From positions 210,963-274,962 of the forward strand of contig NZ_VCRO01000005.1 in the NCBI RefSeq assembly GCF_006007885.1: a DNA stretch of 64,000 nt, in the 5' to 3' direction. Made by a program: the position numbers and the translations under genes. The notes below the pieces were generated by a model that saw only the letters and a program-made list of their open reading frames with translations, did not search any database and was not told the origin of the DNA. Source of the DNA: Alteribacter natronophilus. GTDB lineage: Bacteria > Bacillota > Bacilli > Bacillales > Salisediminibacteriaceae. Below, piece by piece: positions 41,677 to 51,307 of this stretch (positions are counted from its first letter, which is position 1; each line of letters opens with the position of its first letter).

Positions 41677-43323
41677 TCACTTTTTAGCCGTGGCGAGGGT
41701 GCTGATGGCCTGCTCGCGGAGGCGGAATTTCTGGATTTTGCCGGATGCGGTCATCGGGTATTCGTCGACGAATTCGATGTAGCGCGGGATTTTGTGTCGG
41801 GAGATGCGGCCGTCGAAGTAGTCGCGGAGTTCTTCGGCGGTGGCGCTCTGCCCTTCTTTCAGAATGATGTAGGCGGCAACTTCCTCTCCGTATTTTTCGT
41901 CCGGGACGCCGACAATCTGGACGTCGAGGACTTTAGGGTGCTGGTAGAGAAATTCCTCGATTTCCCGCGGGTAGATGTTTTCGCCGCCGCGGATGATCAT
42001 GTCCTTGAGACGGCCGGTAATGCGTACGTAACCGCTTTCATCCATAACAGCAAGGTCGCCTGTATGGAGCCAGCCGTCTTCGGTGAGGACCTCGCGGGTC
42101 GCTTCTTCGTTTTTGTAGTAGCCTTTCATGACGTGGTAGCCGCGGGTGCACAGTTCGCCCTGCTGGCCGCGCTCGACTTCCTCATCTGTTCCCGGGAGGA
42201 CGATTTTGACTTCCACGTTCGGGAGCGCACGTCCGACGGTTTCGGTTTTACGCTCGAGGGAGTCGTCGACGCGGGTCTGGGTAATAACGGGTGAAGACTC
42301 GGTCTGGCCGTAGGCGATCGTCATTTCCTCGGCTCCCATCTTATCGATGACCCCTCTCATCACTTCGATCGGGCAGTTGGACCCTGCCATGATGCCTGTG
42401 CGGAGAGCAGAAAAGTCGTACTTATCGAAGTCCGTCTCGTTCAGCTCGGCGATGAACATGGTCGGCACGCCGTGAAGGGCGGTGCACTTCTCTGCATCGA
42501 CGGCTTTGAGCACTTCTTTCGGGCTGAATTCCTGGACCGGCACGATGGTTGACCCTGCGTTAATACAGGCGAGAATGCCGAGAACACAGCCGAAGCAGTG
42601 GAAAAACGGCACCGGGATGCACATGCGGTCGTCGGCGCTCAGGTTCATGCACTCGGCGATGTTCCGGGAGTTGTTCACCAGGTTGCTGTGGGTGAGCATG
42701 ACCCCTTTCGGGAAGCCGGTCGTGCCGGATGTGTACTGCATGTTGATAACGTCGTCGGGGTTGAGGCTGTTCATGCGCTCGTCGAGTTCCGCGTCGGTTA
42801 CGCCGTCGGCTTTGTCGAGAAGATCGGGCCAGCTGAACATGCCGGGATGCTTTTCACTGCCCATAAAAATGACGTTTTTAAGAAACGGCAGCCGCTCGGA
42901 TTTGAGCTCACCCGGTTCGCAGTGGTGAAGTTCCGGTGCGATTTCGTAAAGCATGTCCAGATACGACGCACCTTTGTATTCGTCCATGAGCACGAGCGTT
43001 GTGGCATCGGACTGCTTGAGCAGGTACTCGAGTTCGGACGTGCGGTAGTTTGTGTTGACGGTAACGAGAACGGCTCCCATTTTTCCGGTGGCAAACTGGG
43101 AGGTGATCCATTCCGGTTTATTTGTGCTCCAGATGGCCAGGTGATCGCCGGCTTCGATGCCTAAGTTCATCAACCCTTTGGCCACGCGGCGGCACTCGTT
43201 GTCAAATTCCCGGTATGTAAGGCGGAGTCCGCGGTCCGGGTACACGAGGGCCTCGTGCTCGGGCTGTTTTGCTGCCATATCTTCAAGAAGCTTTCCTACT
43301 GACGTGTGAATCATTTCTGCCAA
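41677..43323 (-). CDS. yngI: Acyl-CoA synthetase, YngI type
   Basis: AMP-forming fatty-acid or acetoacetyl-CoA ligase of 548 residues, strongly like B. subtilis YngI. Motifs: [20 protein letters not shown] (P-loop), [49 protein letters not shown], and the catalytic Lys in [11 protein letters not shown] place the start at TTG 43323: AGAGGAGG lies eight bases before it and the product then begins [10 protein letters not shown], aligned with YngI; the longer frame to GTG 43350 would translate the Shine-Dalgarno itself. It stands alone, without the leucine-degradation genes that accompany yngI in B. subtilis. Confidence 0.92.
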   Translation of the reverse strand: MAEMIHTSVGKLLEDMAAKQPEHEALVYPDRGLRLTYREFDNECRRVAKGLMNLGIEAGDHLAIWSTNKPEWITSQFATGKMGAVLVTVNTNYRTSELEYLLKQSDATTLVLMDEYKGASYLDMLYEIAPELHHCEPGELKSERLPFLKNVIFMGSEKHPGMFSWPDLLDKADGVTDAELDERMNSLNPDDVINMQYTSGTTGFPKGVMLTHSNLVNNSRNIAECMNLSADDRMCIPVPFFHCFGCVLGILACINAGSTIVPVQEFSPKEVLKAVDAEKCTALHGVPTMFIAELNETDFDKYDFSALRTGIMAGSNCPIEVMRGVIDKMGAEEMTIAYGQTESSPVITQTRVDDSLERKTETVGRALPNVEVKIVLPGTDEEVERGQQGELCTRGYHVMKGYYKNEEATREVLTEDGWLHTGDLAVMDESGYVRITGRLKDMIIRGGENIYPREIEEFLYQHPKVLDVQIVGVPDEKYGEEVAAYIILKEGQSATAEELRDYFDGRISRHKIPRYIEFVDEYPMTASGKIQKFRLREQAISTLATAKK

Positions 43324-43392
43324 ACTGAACGCCTCCTCTTTTTTGTACACTCATTATTAAAGCTATTGATTTGCAAATTAAAAATACTCCCA

Positions 43393-43497
43393 ATGCAGGC
43401 GGATGCTTTCTGCGGGCATCACTTCAGCCTCCTCGGGAAGAACGCCCTGCGGGGTCTTCAGTCGATGCTTTTCCCGCCGGAGTCACCGCCTTTCGTT
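43393..43497 (-). repeat. Intergenic repeat, reversed
   Basis: In reverse it reads GCGGTGACTCCGGCGGG, GACCCCGCAGGGCG, CCCGAGGAGGCTGAAGTG, GCCCGCAGAAAGCATCCGCC, the block order of the large repeats. The outer GGCGG/CCGCC sequences can pair. The rest of this 346-bp gap (43498-43669) holds the formamidase promoter region (a TATATT at about 43609) and nothing else I can name. Confidence 0.75.
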
Positions 43498-43669
43498 CCA
43501 TTATTACTGAGGAAGCATGAGCCACTTACAAAACAAATTATTCATACACCTATAGATGAATTATATCGGGTGACTGAGCGCACGGTCAACCAGTTTTCTG
43601 AATGTTCATTATATTGTGTTCTGTCCATCTTTCCGGTAAAGTCGATAGTAATCGAACGGGGGGATAGTA

Positions 43670-44599
43670 ATGATACATACTTTGAAATTGGAACAAAGCT
43701 TGATCCGGGGCACGTTCAGCCGGGAATACGGACCGGTGCTGACGGTGGACTCGGGGGATACGGTGCGGATGACGACACCGGATATCGAGTGGGGTTACTC
43801 GGCAGCCAGAGGCGAGGAGCGCCAGGTATTTGAGAGGCTCACGGACGGGGACTGCCATCCGATTATTGGCCCGATTGCGGTTAAAGGCGCTTCAGCAGGC
43901 GATGTCCTGGAGGTACGGGTGAATGAGCTCCTCCCGGGGTGGTACGGCCGGAACTGGGGCGGCGGCGGTGTAAGCTGGCAGAATGAACAGATGGGGATTG
44001 TGGATGAGGAGAAGGCGGCCCTCGACTGGACGCTCAGTCGGGAAACCGGAAGCGCTTCGGCTCATGTTAGCGGCCGCGAGATTAGTGTAGCTATGGGGCC
44101 GTTTCTTGGTCTGATGGCGGTGGCCCCTGCCGAAGACGGCGTGCACTCCACAGTTCCCCCGCGGCGCGTGGGCGGTAACATCGACTGTAAGGAGCTCGTA
44201 ACCGGCACGAAGCTGTATCTGCCGGTGGAAGTGGATGGTGCCCTGTTTTCCTGCGGAGACGGCCACGCAGCCCAGGGAGACGGTGAAGTTTCCGGCACTG
44301 CAATTGAGTGCCCGATGGATCTTGCGGACGTCACGCTCACAGTGCGAAAGGATATGGAGCTTCAAGGTCCCCGGGCAAAAACGCCTGCCGGATGGCTCAC
44401 GTTCGGATTTGATGAGGATCTGAACACCGCGGCCGGCACGGCACTTCGGGACATGGTGACGCTCATTGGCAAACTTTACGGAGTGACGCGGTCCGAGGCT
44501 GCGGCCCTTGCCAGTACCGTGGTGGATCTGCGTGTGACGCAGGTTGTAAACGGTGTGAAAGGCGTGCATGCGGTGCTGCCGGACGGAGCAGTGCGGTAA
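43670..44599 (+). CDS. Acetamidase/formamidase family protein
   Basis: A 309-residue FmdA/AmdA-family amidase, expected to release ammonia from short amides such as formamide or acetamide. Characteristic segments: GPIAVKGASAGDVLEVRVNE, AMGPFLGLMAVAP, RRVGGNIDCKELVTGTKLYL and LFSCGDGHAAQGDGEVSGTA, which provide the metal-binding Asp, His and Glu. ATG 43670 follows GGGGGGAT. No amide transporter is adjacent. Confidence 0.9.
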   Translation: MIHTLKLEQSLIRGTFSREYGPVLTVDSGDTVRMTTPDIEWGYSAARGEERQVFERLTDGDCHPIIGPIAVKGASAGDVLEVRVNELLPGWYGRNWGGGGVSWQNEQMGIVDEEKAALDWTLSRETGSASAHVSGREISVAMGPFLGLMAVAPAEDGVHSTVPPRRVGGNIDCKELVTGTKLYLPVEVDGALFSCGDGHAAQGDGEVSGTAIECPMDLADVTLTVRKDMELQGPRAKTPAGWLTFGFDEDLNTAAGTALRDMVTLIGKLYGVTRSEAAALASTVVDLRVTQVVNGVKGVHAVLPDGAVR

Positions 44600-44672
44600 T
44601 CGGGCTCCTTGCGGGCAGTTTCAGGGGCGTTGAGCTACCGTGAGAATTATGATTTTCTTTGTCAAACACGCA

Positions 44673-44910
44673 AGAGGCTCGGACATAAGGAAAGTGTTTA
44701 GATCAGAATCCGAACTAAAAGCTGATAAGCGGATGAAATATTCGCCGACTCCTGCGGGAGGAAAAGCGCAGGTGAGACCCCGCAGGGCGCAGCACGCGGA
44801 GGCTCAGCCGCTTCCCGCGGAAAGCGGCGAATATTTCAGGAGCGATTTACCTGCACCGCATATTGCTTGTTCGGATTTTCGTCTGTAAAAATACTTCTGT
44901 CCCGGCCCCT
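44673..44910 (+). repeat. 240-bp MITE-like element, copy 1
   Basis: Nearly identical over its length to 63661-63901. Starts AGAGGCTCGGACATAAGG and ends with ACTTCTGTCCCGGCCCC, a decayed terminal inverted repeat. The core repeats CTCCTGCGGGAGGAAAAGCG, GACCCCGCAGGGCG, GCGGAGGCTCAGCC and CCCGCGGAAAGCGGCGAATA, with an internal GAAATATTCGCCG/CGGCGAATATTTC inverted repeat. No ORF. Fills the gap between formamidase and M3 peptidase. Confidence 0.9.
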
Positions 44911-44923
44911 TTTTTATATGCTG

Positions 44924-46450
44924 TTAGATGAGCTTCGCTTTACCTCCGGCTTCCAGCCACTTTCCGAGCCATTCGAACGTAAACGGCTCACCGCAGAGAC
45001 TTTCGACTTTTTCCTGCCACAACAAGCGCTCGCCCGGGACCATGAAGACTTCTTTTACTTTTGAAAAAACCTCTGCCTCATCGTGCATCCCTTCAATCCC
45101 GAAATGGTGACGGATCATGTCGCGGATCGCATCCGCATAAATGTAGCTGTGGACGTAGACCGGAAAACTGACGAACACCGGCTGAACGGCAGGGTGAAAT
45201 CCGTCCCCTTCAAAACCGAACACGTCAATGAACAGATCCGCTGCCAGTCTGCCCAGGTCCTGCTCCGGGTTTATGTACATTTCCCGCTCCACAAGACTCA
45301 GATAAAAGAAGTACATCCCCGTCATTTTCTCTGCCGTTTTCCTTGTGGCGATTACCCGCTCCGCCTGTTCCGTGGTGAGCCCGGCAGTTTCTGTGAGCCA
45401 TTCTTTCTGAAAGGCTGCTGTCATGAAGAGTTCGGCCATCGCCTCGTGTCCGATCGTACTGCGCAGGTTTCTGAACTCGTACACGGACGGGTCGGCAAAT
45501 GCATCATACAGCGCGTGGCCCATTTCGTGAAAAGCGGTGGCAAAAGCGGTATGCCTGCTGCTTTCATTGACGATCACTTCGGTCTGATCAGGTGAAACAT
45601 CGATGCAGAGCCCCTGGAATGCCGAGGGCTTTACCTGAAGACGAATTGGAATCCGCTCGAGGTAAACGCCAATTGTCTCCAGGCTTTCAGAAACAAAGCG
45701 GCGGATATTTCCCCCGATAAACGGCTTTCCCCCGGTATCGAGAAAGTGAGTAGCCGTATACATCCAGTCGCCTGCCTCCAGGACGGAGTAACCGAATCGG
45801 TTCTTCACCATTTCGGTGAAATCCCTGTCTCCTGTAAAAAGCCGTCGGCACTCCTGCACATACTGCTCGAAATCAACCCCTTCCTCTTCACATTTAAAGG
45901 CGTGAAAATGCTGGTACTCCATGCTGCGGGCGAGCTCGTTCCGTTTATGGAGCAGCGCCCTGAACCCGTCCTCGTACTCGGCCCCGAGACGGTTTAAAGA
46001 CTTATTAAGCCGGTGACGCTTTTTCTGGTTGGCGCTGGAGGCGAGATCCCTCTGCACTTCAGCAAAAGAAAAAGTTTTACTGTCCACTTCAATCTGTGAC
46101 CCGTGAAGTTTCTGCTCGTAGACGCTTTGCTGCTCAATCAGGCCAGGATCAACTCCCGCCCGCTGGGACACTGTTTCCTTAAGCATGAGCCCGAGCCTTC
46201 TCTTCCAGACCGGGTCCTTCACTTCTTTTTGCCACTTCCTGACGACTGATGCAAAGCGCGGGTCTGTGAGCATATTTATTTTTTCGAGCTTCAGTTCACC
46301 AAGCTCCGCCGGTACCTCTCCTTCGCTGTACTGGCGGAATTCCAGCCGGCTGATGTTCTCCCTTAGGCGATCGAGTTTTTCGAGTTCCTTTTCGTAGGAT
46401 GCTTTCCAGTCTTGTTCGCCTTTAACCCTCTCCAGGTTCTCCACATTCAC
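44924..46450 (-). CDS. M3 family zinc metallopeptidase (oligoendopeptidase F-like)
   Basis: Cytoplasmic oligopeptidase of 508 residues. The zinc site is FHEMGHALYDAFADPSVYEF near residue 309 (HExxH, with the downstream Glu in IGHEAMAELF). All-helical remainder, with FPVYVHSYIYADAIRDMIRHHFG near the end giving the substrate-binding Tyr/His cluster. GTG 46450 is chosen for the AAAGGAGG ten bases before; a second GTG lies two codons on. It probably trims short peptides. No signal peptide. Confidence 0.88.
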   Translation of the reverse strand: MNVENLERVKGEQDWKASYEKELEKLDRLRENISRLEFRQYSEGEVPAELGELKLEKINMLTDPRFASVVRKWQKEVKDPVWKRRLGLMLKETVSQRAGVDPGLIEQQSVYEQKLHGSQIEVDSKTFSFAEVQRDLASSANQKKRHRLNKSLNRLGAEYEDGFRALLHKRNELARSMEYQHFHAFKCEEEGVDFEQYVQECRRLFTGDRDFTEMVKNRFGYSVLEAGDWMYTATHFLDTGGKPFIGGNIRRFVSESLETIGVYLERIPIRLQVKPSAFQGLCIDVSPDQTEVIVNESSRHTAFATAFHEMGHALYDAFADPSVYEFRNLRSTIGHEAMAELFMTAAFQKEWLTETAGLTTEQAERVIATRKTAEKMTGMYFFYLSLVEREMYINPEQDLGRLAADLFIDVFGFEGDGFHPAVQPVFVSFPVYVHSYIYADAIRDMIRHHFGIEGMHDEAEVFSKVKEVFMVPGERLLWQEKVESLCGEPFTFEWLGKWLEAGGKAKLI

Positions 46451-46520
46451 TGTACGGCCACCTCCTTTATCTGAAATGTAAGATAATTTAAGTGTATCAT
46501 ATTTCTGGAAATGTAAATCC

Positions 46521-46553
46521 AAAAGAAACCCGGCACTCTATCTGAGTACCGGG
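46521..46553 (-). terminator. Intrinsic terminator of the NRAMP-like gene
   Basis: On the minus strand CCCGGTACTC-AGATA-GAGTGCCGGG then TTTCTTTT. Confidence 0.9.
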
Positions 46554-46568
46554 CTGCAAATATTACTA

Positions 46569-47798
46569 TTAAAACATCTGGTTCCACAGATCCGGGATCG
46601 TTGTCGTCAGCGTCATAAAGCCAAAGTACGTCATAATGATGACAACGAAGGCCCCGAAGACGGTGAGCCACACCGGGTGTTTGTAGTCGCCCACGATTCT
46701 GCTTTTATGGGCTGCAAAAAGAATACAGCCGAGTGCGAGAGGCAGAATCAGGCCGTTAAACGCCCCTGCCAGGATGAGAAGCGTGACAGGCTGACCGATG
46801 ACAGCAAACACGCTCGTGGAAAATACGATAAATCCGACTGTCCAGTAGTTTTTGTACTTTTCGATCGCCGGGTGAAACGTCGTAAGAAACGAGACGGACG
46901 TGTACGCTGCCCCGATCACCGATGTGATTCCCGCTGCCCACAGTACAAGACCGAAGATCCGGAAGCCGATTTCCCCTGCTGCGATCTGAAAGACGGACGC
47001 CGTAGGGTTATCGGGGTTCAGTGCAAACCCGGCCGTTACGACTCCGAGCACGGCGAGAAAGAGAACAAACCGCATAATCGAGGCTACCATAATTCCCGTT
47101 ATCGCTGTGTTGGTTACGTAACCGAGGTTGCGTTTCCCGGAAACTCCAGCATCAAGAAGGCGGTGCCCCCCGGCAAAGGTGATATATCCCCCAACAGTTC
47201 CTCCAACTACCGTCACGATGGCGAAAAAGTCCACTTCAATTGGCGCAAAAGTACGCAGAGCTGCTTCACCGTAAGGCGGATGACTGGTTACCATCACATA
47301 GGCTGTAAGAAGGATCATGAGTGCTCCGAGATAACGGACAATCTTGTCCATCGCTACGTTCGCTTCCCTGGACAGGAAAACGATGATACAAATAATCCCG
47401 GTCATCACAGCGCCGATCCTCGCATCGAAGCCGAGAAGCGCATTTACACCCATTCCGCCGCCGGCCACGTTTCCAATGTTAAATGCGAGACCGCCGAGAA
47501 CGATGAAAAACGCCAGTATGTACCCGAGTCCAGGCAGGACGGCATTGGCGATTTCCTGGCCGCGCATACGAGTGACAGCCACGATCCGCCAGATATTCAC
47601 CTGGGCGCCGATATCGAGAATGATGGATGCTAAAATGACGAAGGCAAAGCTCGCCAGAAGAGTTTCGGTAAATACTGCTGTCTGAGTCAGAAAGCCCGGT
47701 CCCACTGCCGATGTCGCCATAAGAAACGCAGCACCGGCCATGGCGCTCATCCGTTCTTTCGGGGTCATCTGCTTTCTGTCGTCAATTTGATTGCTCAA
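46569..47798 (-). CDS. NRAMP-related transporter, YcsG-like
   Basis: A 409-residue membrane protein with eleven or so helices, related to the NRAMP family and most like B. subtilis YcsG. The helix-1 motif reads SAVGPGFLTQT where true metal NRAMPs have DPGN, so the metal-binding Asp and Asn are lost; a metal substrate is therefore doubtful. YcsG lies with the oxoprolinase genes in B. subtilis, but here there are no pxp/kip genes beside it. No convincing Shine-Dalgarno is visible close to ATG 47798; the family match carries the call. Confidence 0.85.
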   Translation of the reverse strand: MSNQIDDRKQMTPKERMSAMAGAAFLMATSAVGPGFLTQTAVFTETLLASFAFVILASIILDIGAQVNIWRIVAVTRMRGQEIANAVLPGLGYILAFFIVLGGLAFNIGNVAGGGMGVNALLGFDARIGAVMTGIICIIVFLSREANVAMDKIVRYLGALMILLTAYVMVTSHPPYGEAALRTFAPIEVDFFAIVTVVGGTVGGYITFAGGHRLLDAGVSGKRNLGYVTNTAITGIMVASIMRFVLFLAVLGVVTAGFALNPDNPTASVFQIAAGEIGFRIFGLVLWAAGITSVIGAAYTSVSFLTTFHPAIEKYKNYWTVGFIVFSTSVFAVIGQPVTLLILAGAFNGLILPLALGCILFAAHKSRIVGDYKHPVWLTVFGAFVVIIMTYFGFMTLTTTIPDLWNQMF

Positions 47799-47904
47799 GC
47801 TAAATCATTCCTTTCCACAATTAAAGACCTTCTCCTACTTTACCCCTTTCTCCAGAGCTTTCGTCTTTATTGGTTAGTTTCTGCTGTTTTATCCACAAAA
47901 ATAA

Positions 47905-47933
47905 CCCGGAACGCACAGCTCATGTGTTCCGGG
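47905..47933 (-). terminator. Intrinsic terminator of the membrane protein gene at 48.0-49.2 kb
   Basis: CCCGGAACACA and TGCGTTCCGGG pair (one G-T) and are followed on the minus strand by TTATTTTTG. Confidence 0.85.
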
Positions 47934-48041
47934 AATCGGATTCGACCTATTTTAGCAGGAAAGGAAATTGACGCGCAATGTGTAATCATTCTTTCGTAAT
48001 AGATGAAATGCTCTCAACTTACAGAAATTTTAAAGCCTGTT

Positions 48042-49199
48042 TTACGACGGCACGGCCTGCCTGGTGTTCTTCAGGGGCACGGCGCTGCCTGCAGCCGGCT
48101 TATCCCACGTAAATACGACACCGGAGCGCGGCATGACCCATTTGTCGAGCTCGATCTTGACGATGTTGTTCGGCAGGTAGGAGATTGCTTCGCTGTCATC
48201 GAAAAAAGGAATCGCCGTGAGCCTTGCATCGTTGTTGGAGTGGGTGAACAGAATATCCACGCGCTCCGTCGGCTCCGAGACGATGGCAATAAATTTTTTC
48301 TCAGACTTCAGCTGCGGCATCCGGAACTTGTAGCGGAATTTAAATTCAGTACCTACGATCTGCTCAATTACATCGCCGAAATGAAATTTCAGGTAGAACC
48401 CTTCGTCGGTGTTAATCACATCATAATCAAGTTCACAGTCGTTAAATTCAAACGAAAACCGGAGGAATTCCTTCACAAAGGCGGTCATGGTCTCATTACT
48501 GAACGTGCGCAGCTGTTCTGCGTGCCTCTCATCCACAAGAAAGTTCTCCCGGAAAAAGAACCCTTCATCGCCGAGGAGGTTTTCAAGTCCGCTTTCCTCG
48601 TATGAAAACCCTGCGCTGATCCGCTTCTTTTTCACGTCGTAATTGTTCATTGTCCTGGCAAACGACAGCTCCTCCTCCACCAGGTAGTAATCGTCCTGGG
48701 AAAAAGTGACCGCTTCCTCTCCCGCACCGAAATCGCAGTCCCACTCGCGGTTTTCAATGTAGGAAATGTGGTACCTGAAGTTTCTCCGGAAATTGTACAC
48801 ATGGTTCAGATACGGCGCCATCACCGTCTGGTAAAGCATGTTCCCTTCGGTCTCACCGAGGAGTGACTCGGTGGAACTGCGGATGAACTGCTTTTTTGAC
48901 TCCGGGGTAAACTGCTCGAGCACTTCTTTCTCAAAGGTGAGTGCCTTGGTAATCGAGTCGGAGATTTCCTTGTTTTGATAGCTTTTCGTGAAGTGATCAA
49001 ACAGAATGTTGAAGAGCACGAGTGGGATCATGACGCTGATCAGCGAGTTGATGATGCCCATATAGAGCGTCTCCCACGTAAAAATACCGAGAACGATGTT
49101 CAGAAAAACGACGACGACAAGCAGAAGAAAGACCACCCAGAAGAACAGCAGGCTGATGTTTTTATAGGACTTCGAAAGTTCGATATTGTGATTATTCAA
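48042..49199 (-). CDS. Membrane protein of unknown function
   Basis: A 385-residue product with two membrane helices near the N-terminus (about 15-38 and 46-66) and a cytoplasmic domain rich in Phe, Asp and Glu with many beta-like stretches. The TTG at 49199 follows AGGGGGGAG. I do not recognise any domain. The two-helix hairpin with a soluble domain is the plan of several sensors and defence effectors, but no effector motif is visible. It has its own terminator and is 23 bp downstream of the VanX-type gene in the same direction, so it may be the last gene of that cluster. Confidence 0.68.
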   Translation of the reverse strand: MNNHNIELSKSYKNISLLFFWVVFLLLVVVVFLNIVLGIFTWETLYMGIINSLISVMIPLVLFNILFDHFTKSYQNKEISDSITKALTFEKEVLEQFTPESKKQFIRSSTESLLGETEGNMLYQTVMAPYLNHVYNFRRNFRYHISYIENREWDCDFGAGEEAVTFSQDDYYLVEEELSFARTMNNYDVKKKRISAGFSYEESGLENLLGDEGFFFRENFLVDERHAEQLRTFSNETMTAFVKEFLRFSFEFNDCELDYDVINTDEGFYLKFHFGDVIEQIVGTEFKFRYKFRMPQLKSEKKFIAIVSEPTERVDILFTHSNNDARLTAIPFFDDSEAISYLPNNIVKIELDKWVMPRSGVVFTWDKPAAGSAVPLKNTRQAVPS

Positions 49200-49221
49200 T
49201 TTTGCTCCCCCCTATTTTTGT

Positions 49222-49935
49222 TTATCCGCGGCGACCCGGCTCGCGGGCCAGGCCGTACCTTGCTTCATCGTGGCCTTTTGCGGCTGCCCACCACTGGTTC
49301 CCCCAGTCAAAATGCCACCACTCGTGTATGTAGTTTGTAAATCCGGCCCGGTGCATGGCGGTTACGAGCAGCCGCCGGTTGTCGCGGGCGGTCCGGTCCC
49401 GGTCGTCCGCCTGATCCGGATACTTCTCCAGGTACAGGGTGCCGGCACGGTCGGAAAAATCATCAAACGCTGTGCCCATATCCAGTTCCCCTTTAGGGCC
49501 TGAAAGGGTGAGGTCCACCGCTCCTCCCGTCATGTGGGTGGACGGCTCGTCCGGATCAGTGGAAGGCAGGCTGACGAATGTCTTCGTCCGCTCGACGATC
49601 TGTTCGGCCGACTCCTCCGGGTGCTCTGCCTCGAGCTTTTTCCGGAAATCATCGAACAGCGCTTTCTGCACGCCGAACGGGCGGTAGCCGTCCCAGACGA
49701 TGATACTCAAGTGATCCGGTAAATATGTAAGGGCCTTAATCAGTTTTTCGGCGACACCTTTTCGCACCCAGCACTGATCCAGTGCACCTGTGACTCCGAA
49801 TTCGCGGTACATGGGGCGTGATCGGAGCCTGGGCTCCTGGAGTGACTCGATGGCCACAAGTGGTTCGCTGTTTTCACGGATCGCGATCTGCTGCCAGCCT
49901 TTGTTTGTGTAGTTAATTTCGAGCGGATCATTCAT
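49222..49935 (-). CDS. D-alanyl-D-alanine dipeptidase (VanX/DdpX family)
   Basis: A 237-residue zinc DD-dipeptidase of the M15D family. Zinc and catalytic residues: STHMTGGAVDLTL (SxHxxGxAxD) and the EWWHFDWG motif with Glu and His. It lacks a signal peptide, as cytoplasmic VanX/DdpX do, so it would cleave D-Ala-D-Ala inside the cell. ATG 49935 follows TGGAGGAAAC. It follows ddl by 73 bp in the same direction, so it can hydrolyse the very product of its neighbour; this suggests D-Ala-D-Ala recycling or control rather than classical vancomycin resistance, for which vanH and vanA are missing. Confidence 0.9.
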   Translation of the reverse strand: MNDPLEINYTNKGWQQIAIRENSEPLVAIESLQEPRLRSRPMYREFGVTGALDQCWVRKGVAEKLIKALTYLPDHLSIIVWDGYRPFGVQKALFDDFRKKLEAEHPEESAEQIVERTKTFVSLPSTDPDEPSTHMTGGAVDLTLSGPKGELDMGTAFDDFSDRAGTLYLEKYPDQADDRDRTARDNRRLLVTAMHRAGFTNYIHEWWHFDWGNQWWAAAKGHDEARYGLAREPGRRG

Positions 49936-50008
49936 GATGTTTCCTCCAGTCAATATATAAGTGAGGCGGCCTGCATCGCTGTGCCGGCCGCCTGAGGTGT
50001 GTGAGAAT

Positions 50009-51208
50009 CTAGTTTTTGCTTCCTTTGAGGCCCCCGGAGTGGGAGCTGAACAGGTTCGAATCAATGGAAAACATCAGTTTTTCCCGCTCGCGCATGCGCT
50101 TGAGTGCCAGTTTGACGAGCTCGTCAGTTAGCTGGGTGAAGTCCTTGCCTGACGGGTCCCATAGGTAGAAGCTTAGGGAGCCCGGGATCGTGTTGATTTC
50201 GTTGATGTACACTTTGTTCTGATCCTGGTCGATGATGAAGTCGATCCGGGAGACGCCGTTACAGCCGAGCACCTGGAACGCTTTTTTGGCGATCGTCTGG
50301 ATCTCTTCGGTCTGCTCGTCGCTGATTTCCGCCGGAATGATCCTGTTAGTGGACTCCATTCCTTTTGAAGCACCGCCGCCGTCTTTGGACGACCCGCCTC
50401 CGCTCTGGTATTTATCCTGGTAGGAAAGGAACTCGTCGCTGCCGAGCACTTCCTCGAGGACGGACGCTTCGGCGTTTTCATAGTCTCCAAGGACCGAGCA
50501 GTTCACTTCCTTCATGTTCGTGACCATACGCTCGACGACGATTTTGGTGGCAAACTCCGTTGCAAGCTCCACCGCTTCCTCGAGTTCTTCGAAGTTGGCG
50601 GCTTTGCTGATGCCGACAGACGAGCCGAGGTTTGCCGGTTTTACGATGACCGGATAGCCGAGCTCCGCTTCGACTTTCTGCCCAATGGCGTCGCGGTCTG
50701 CGAGCCACTGGGAGCTGTAGAACGACGTGTACTCAAGAATCGGAATGTCCCAGTCGCGGAAGATATGCTTCATGACGACTTTATCCATGCCCGTAGCGGA
50801 TGAGAGCACGTCGCAGCCTACGTAAGGGATGTTGAGAAGCTCGAGGAACCCCTGGAGAATCCCGTCTTCCCCGTACGTGCCGTGGATGACCGGAAATGCC
50901 ACGTCGATCTCGCCGACGGTCTTTTTGCCGAACTTCGGCTGGGGATCCTTCTGGAGATGGACCTTGCCCTCTGAGTCCCGGACGAGCTGGATTTTCTGGG
51001 CGTTCTCGAACAGTTCCTTCTGATCCTGGTAGTTGCTGATTTCAAGCAGGTTTTCACCGGTGTACCAGTCACGGTCTTTCGAAATGTAAAGAGGATAAAC
51101 CTCGTATTTGTCTTTGTTCATGGCGTTGATGGCCTGAAGTGCAGAAATAACGGAAACTTCGTGTTCCACGCTCATGCCGCCGAAAATGACGCCGACTCTT
51201 GTCTTCAT
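50009..51208 (-). CDS. ddl: D-alanine--D-alanine ligase
   Basis: ATP-grasp ligase of 399 residues making D-Ala-D-Ala for peptidoglycan. Motifs: VGVIFGGMSVEHEVSVISA, VIKPANLGSSVGISK, EVNCSVLGD, and the C-terminal NGVSRIDFIIDQDQNKVYINEINTIPGS (metal ligands). The omega loop reads FLSYQDKYQS and keeps the Tyr of D-Ala-specific enzymes, not the His of VanA, then carries a Gly/Ser-rich stretch of about 20 residues, which makes the protein longer than E. coli Ddl. ATG 51208 follows AAGGAGG. It lies downstream of the membrane MurF gene and upstream of the VanX-type gene. Confidence 0.93.
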   Translation of the reverse strand: MKTRVGVIFGGMSVEHEVSVISALQAINAMNKDKYEVYPLYISKDRDWYTGENLLEISNYQDQKELFENAQKIQLVRDSEGKVHLQKDPQPKFGKKTVGEIDVAFPVIHGTYGEDGILQGFLELLNIPYVGCDVLSSATGMDKVVMKHIFRDWDIPILEYTSFYSSQWLADRDAIGQKVEAELGYPVIVKPANLGSSVGISKAANFEELEEAVELATEFATKIVVERMVTNMKEVNCSVLGDYENAEASVLEEVLGSDEFLSYQDKYQSGGGSSKDGGGASKGMESTNRIIPAEISDEQTEEIQTIAKKAFQVLGCNGVSRIDFIIDQDQNKVYINEINTIPGSLSFYLWDPSGKDFTQLTDELVKLALKRMREREKLMFSIDSNLFSSHSGGLKGSKN

Positions 51209-51307
51209 AGTGGGGTGCCTCCTTATGATCTCTATGTAACAGTCCCCGCCGCTATGGGCGGGGTGTGGTCGTGTGTGATATGAATGTTTTTTCCAAATGC
51301 GGGTTGG

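Noticed and set aside
46569-47798. MntH manganese transporter
   Set aside because: The DPGN metal-binding motif of true NRAMP transporters is replaced by VGPGF, so the MntH name is not justified.
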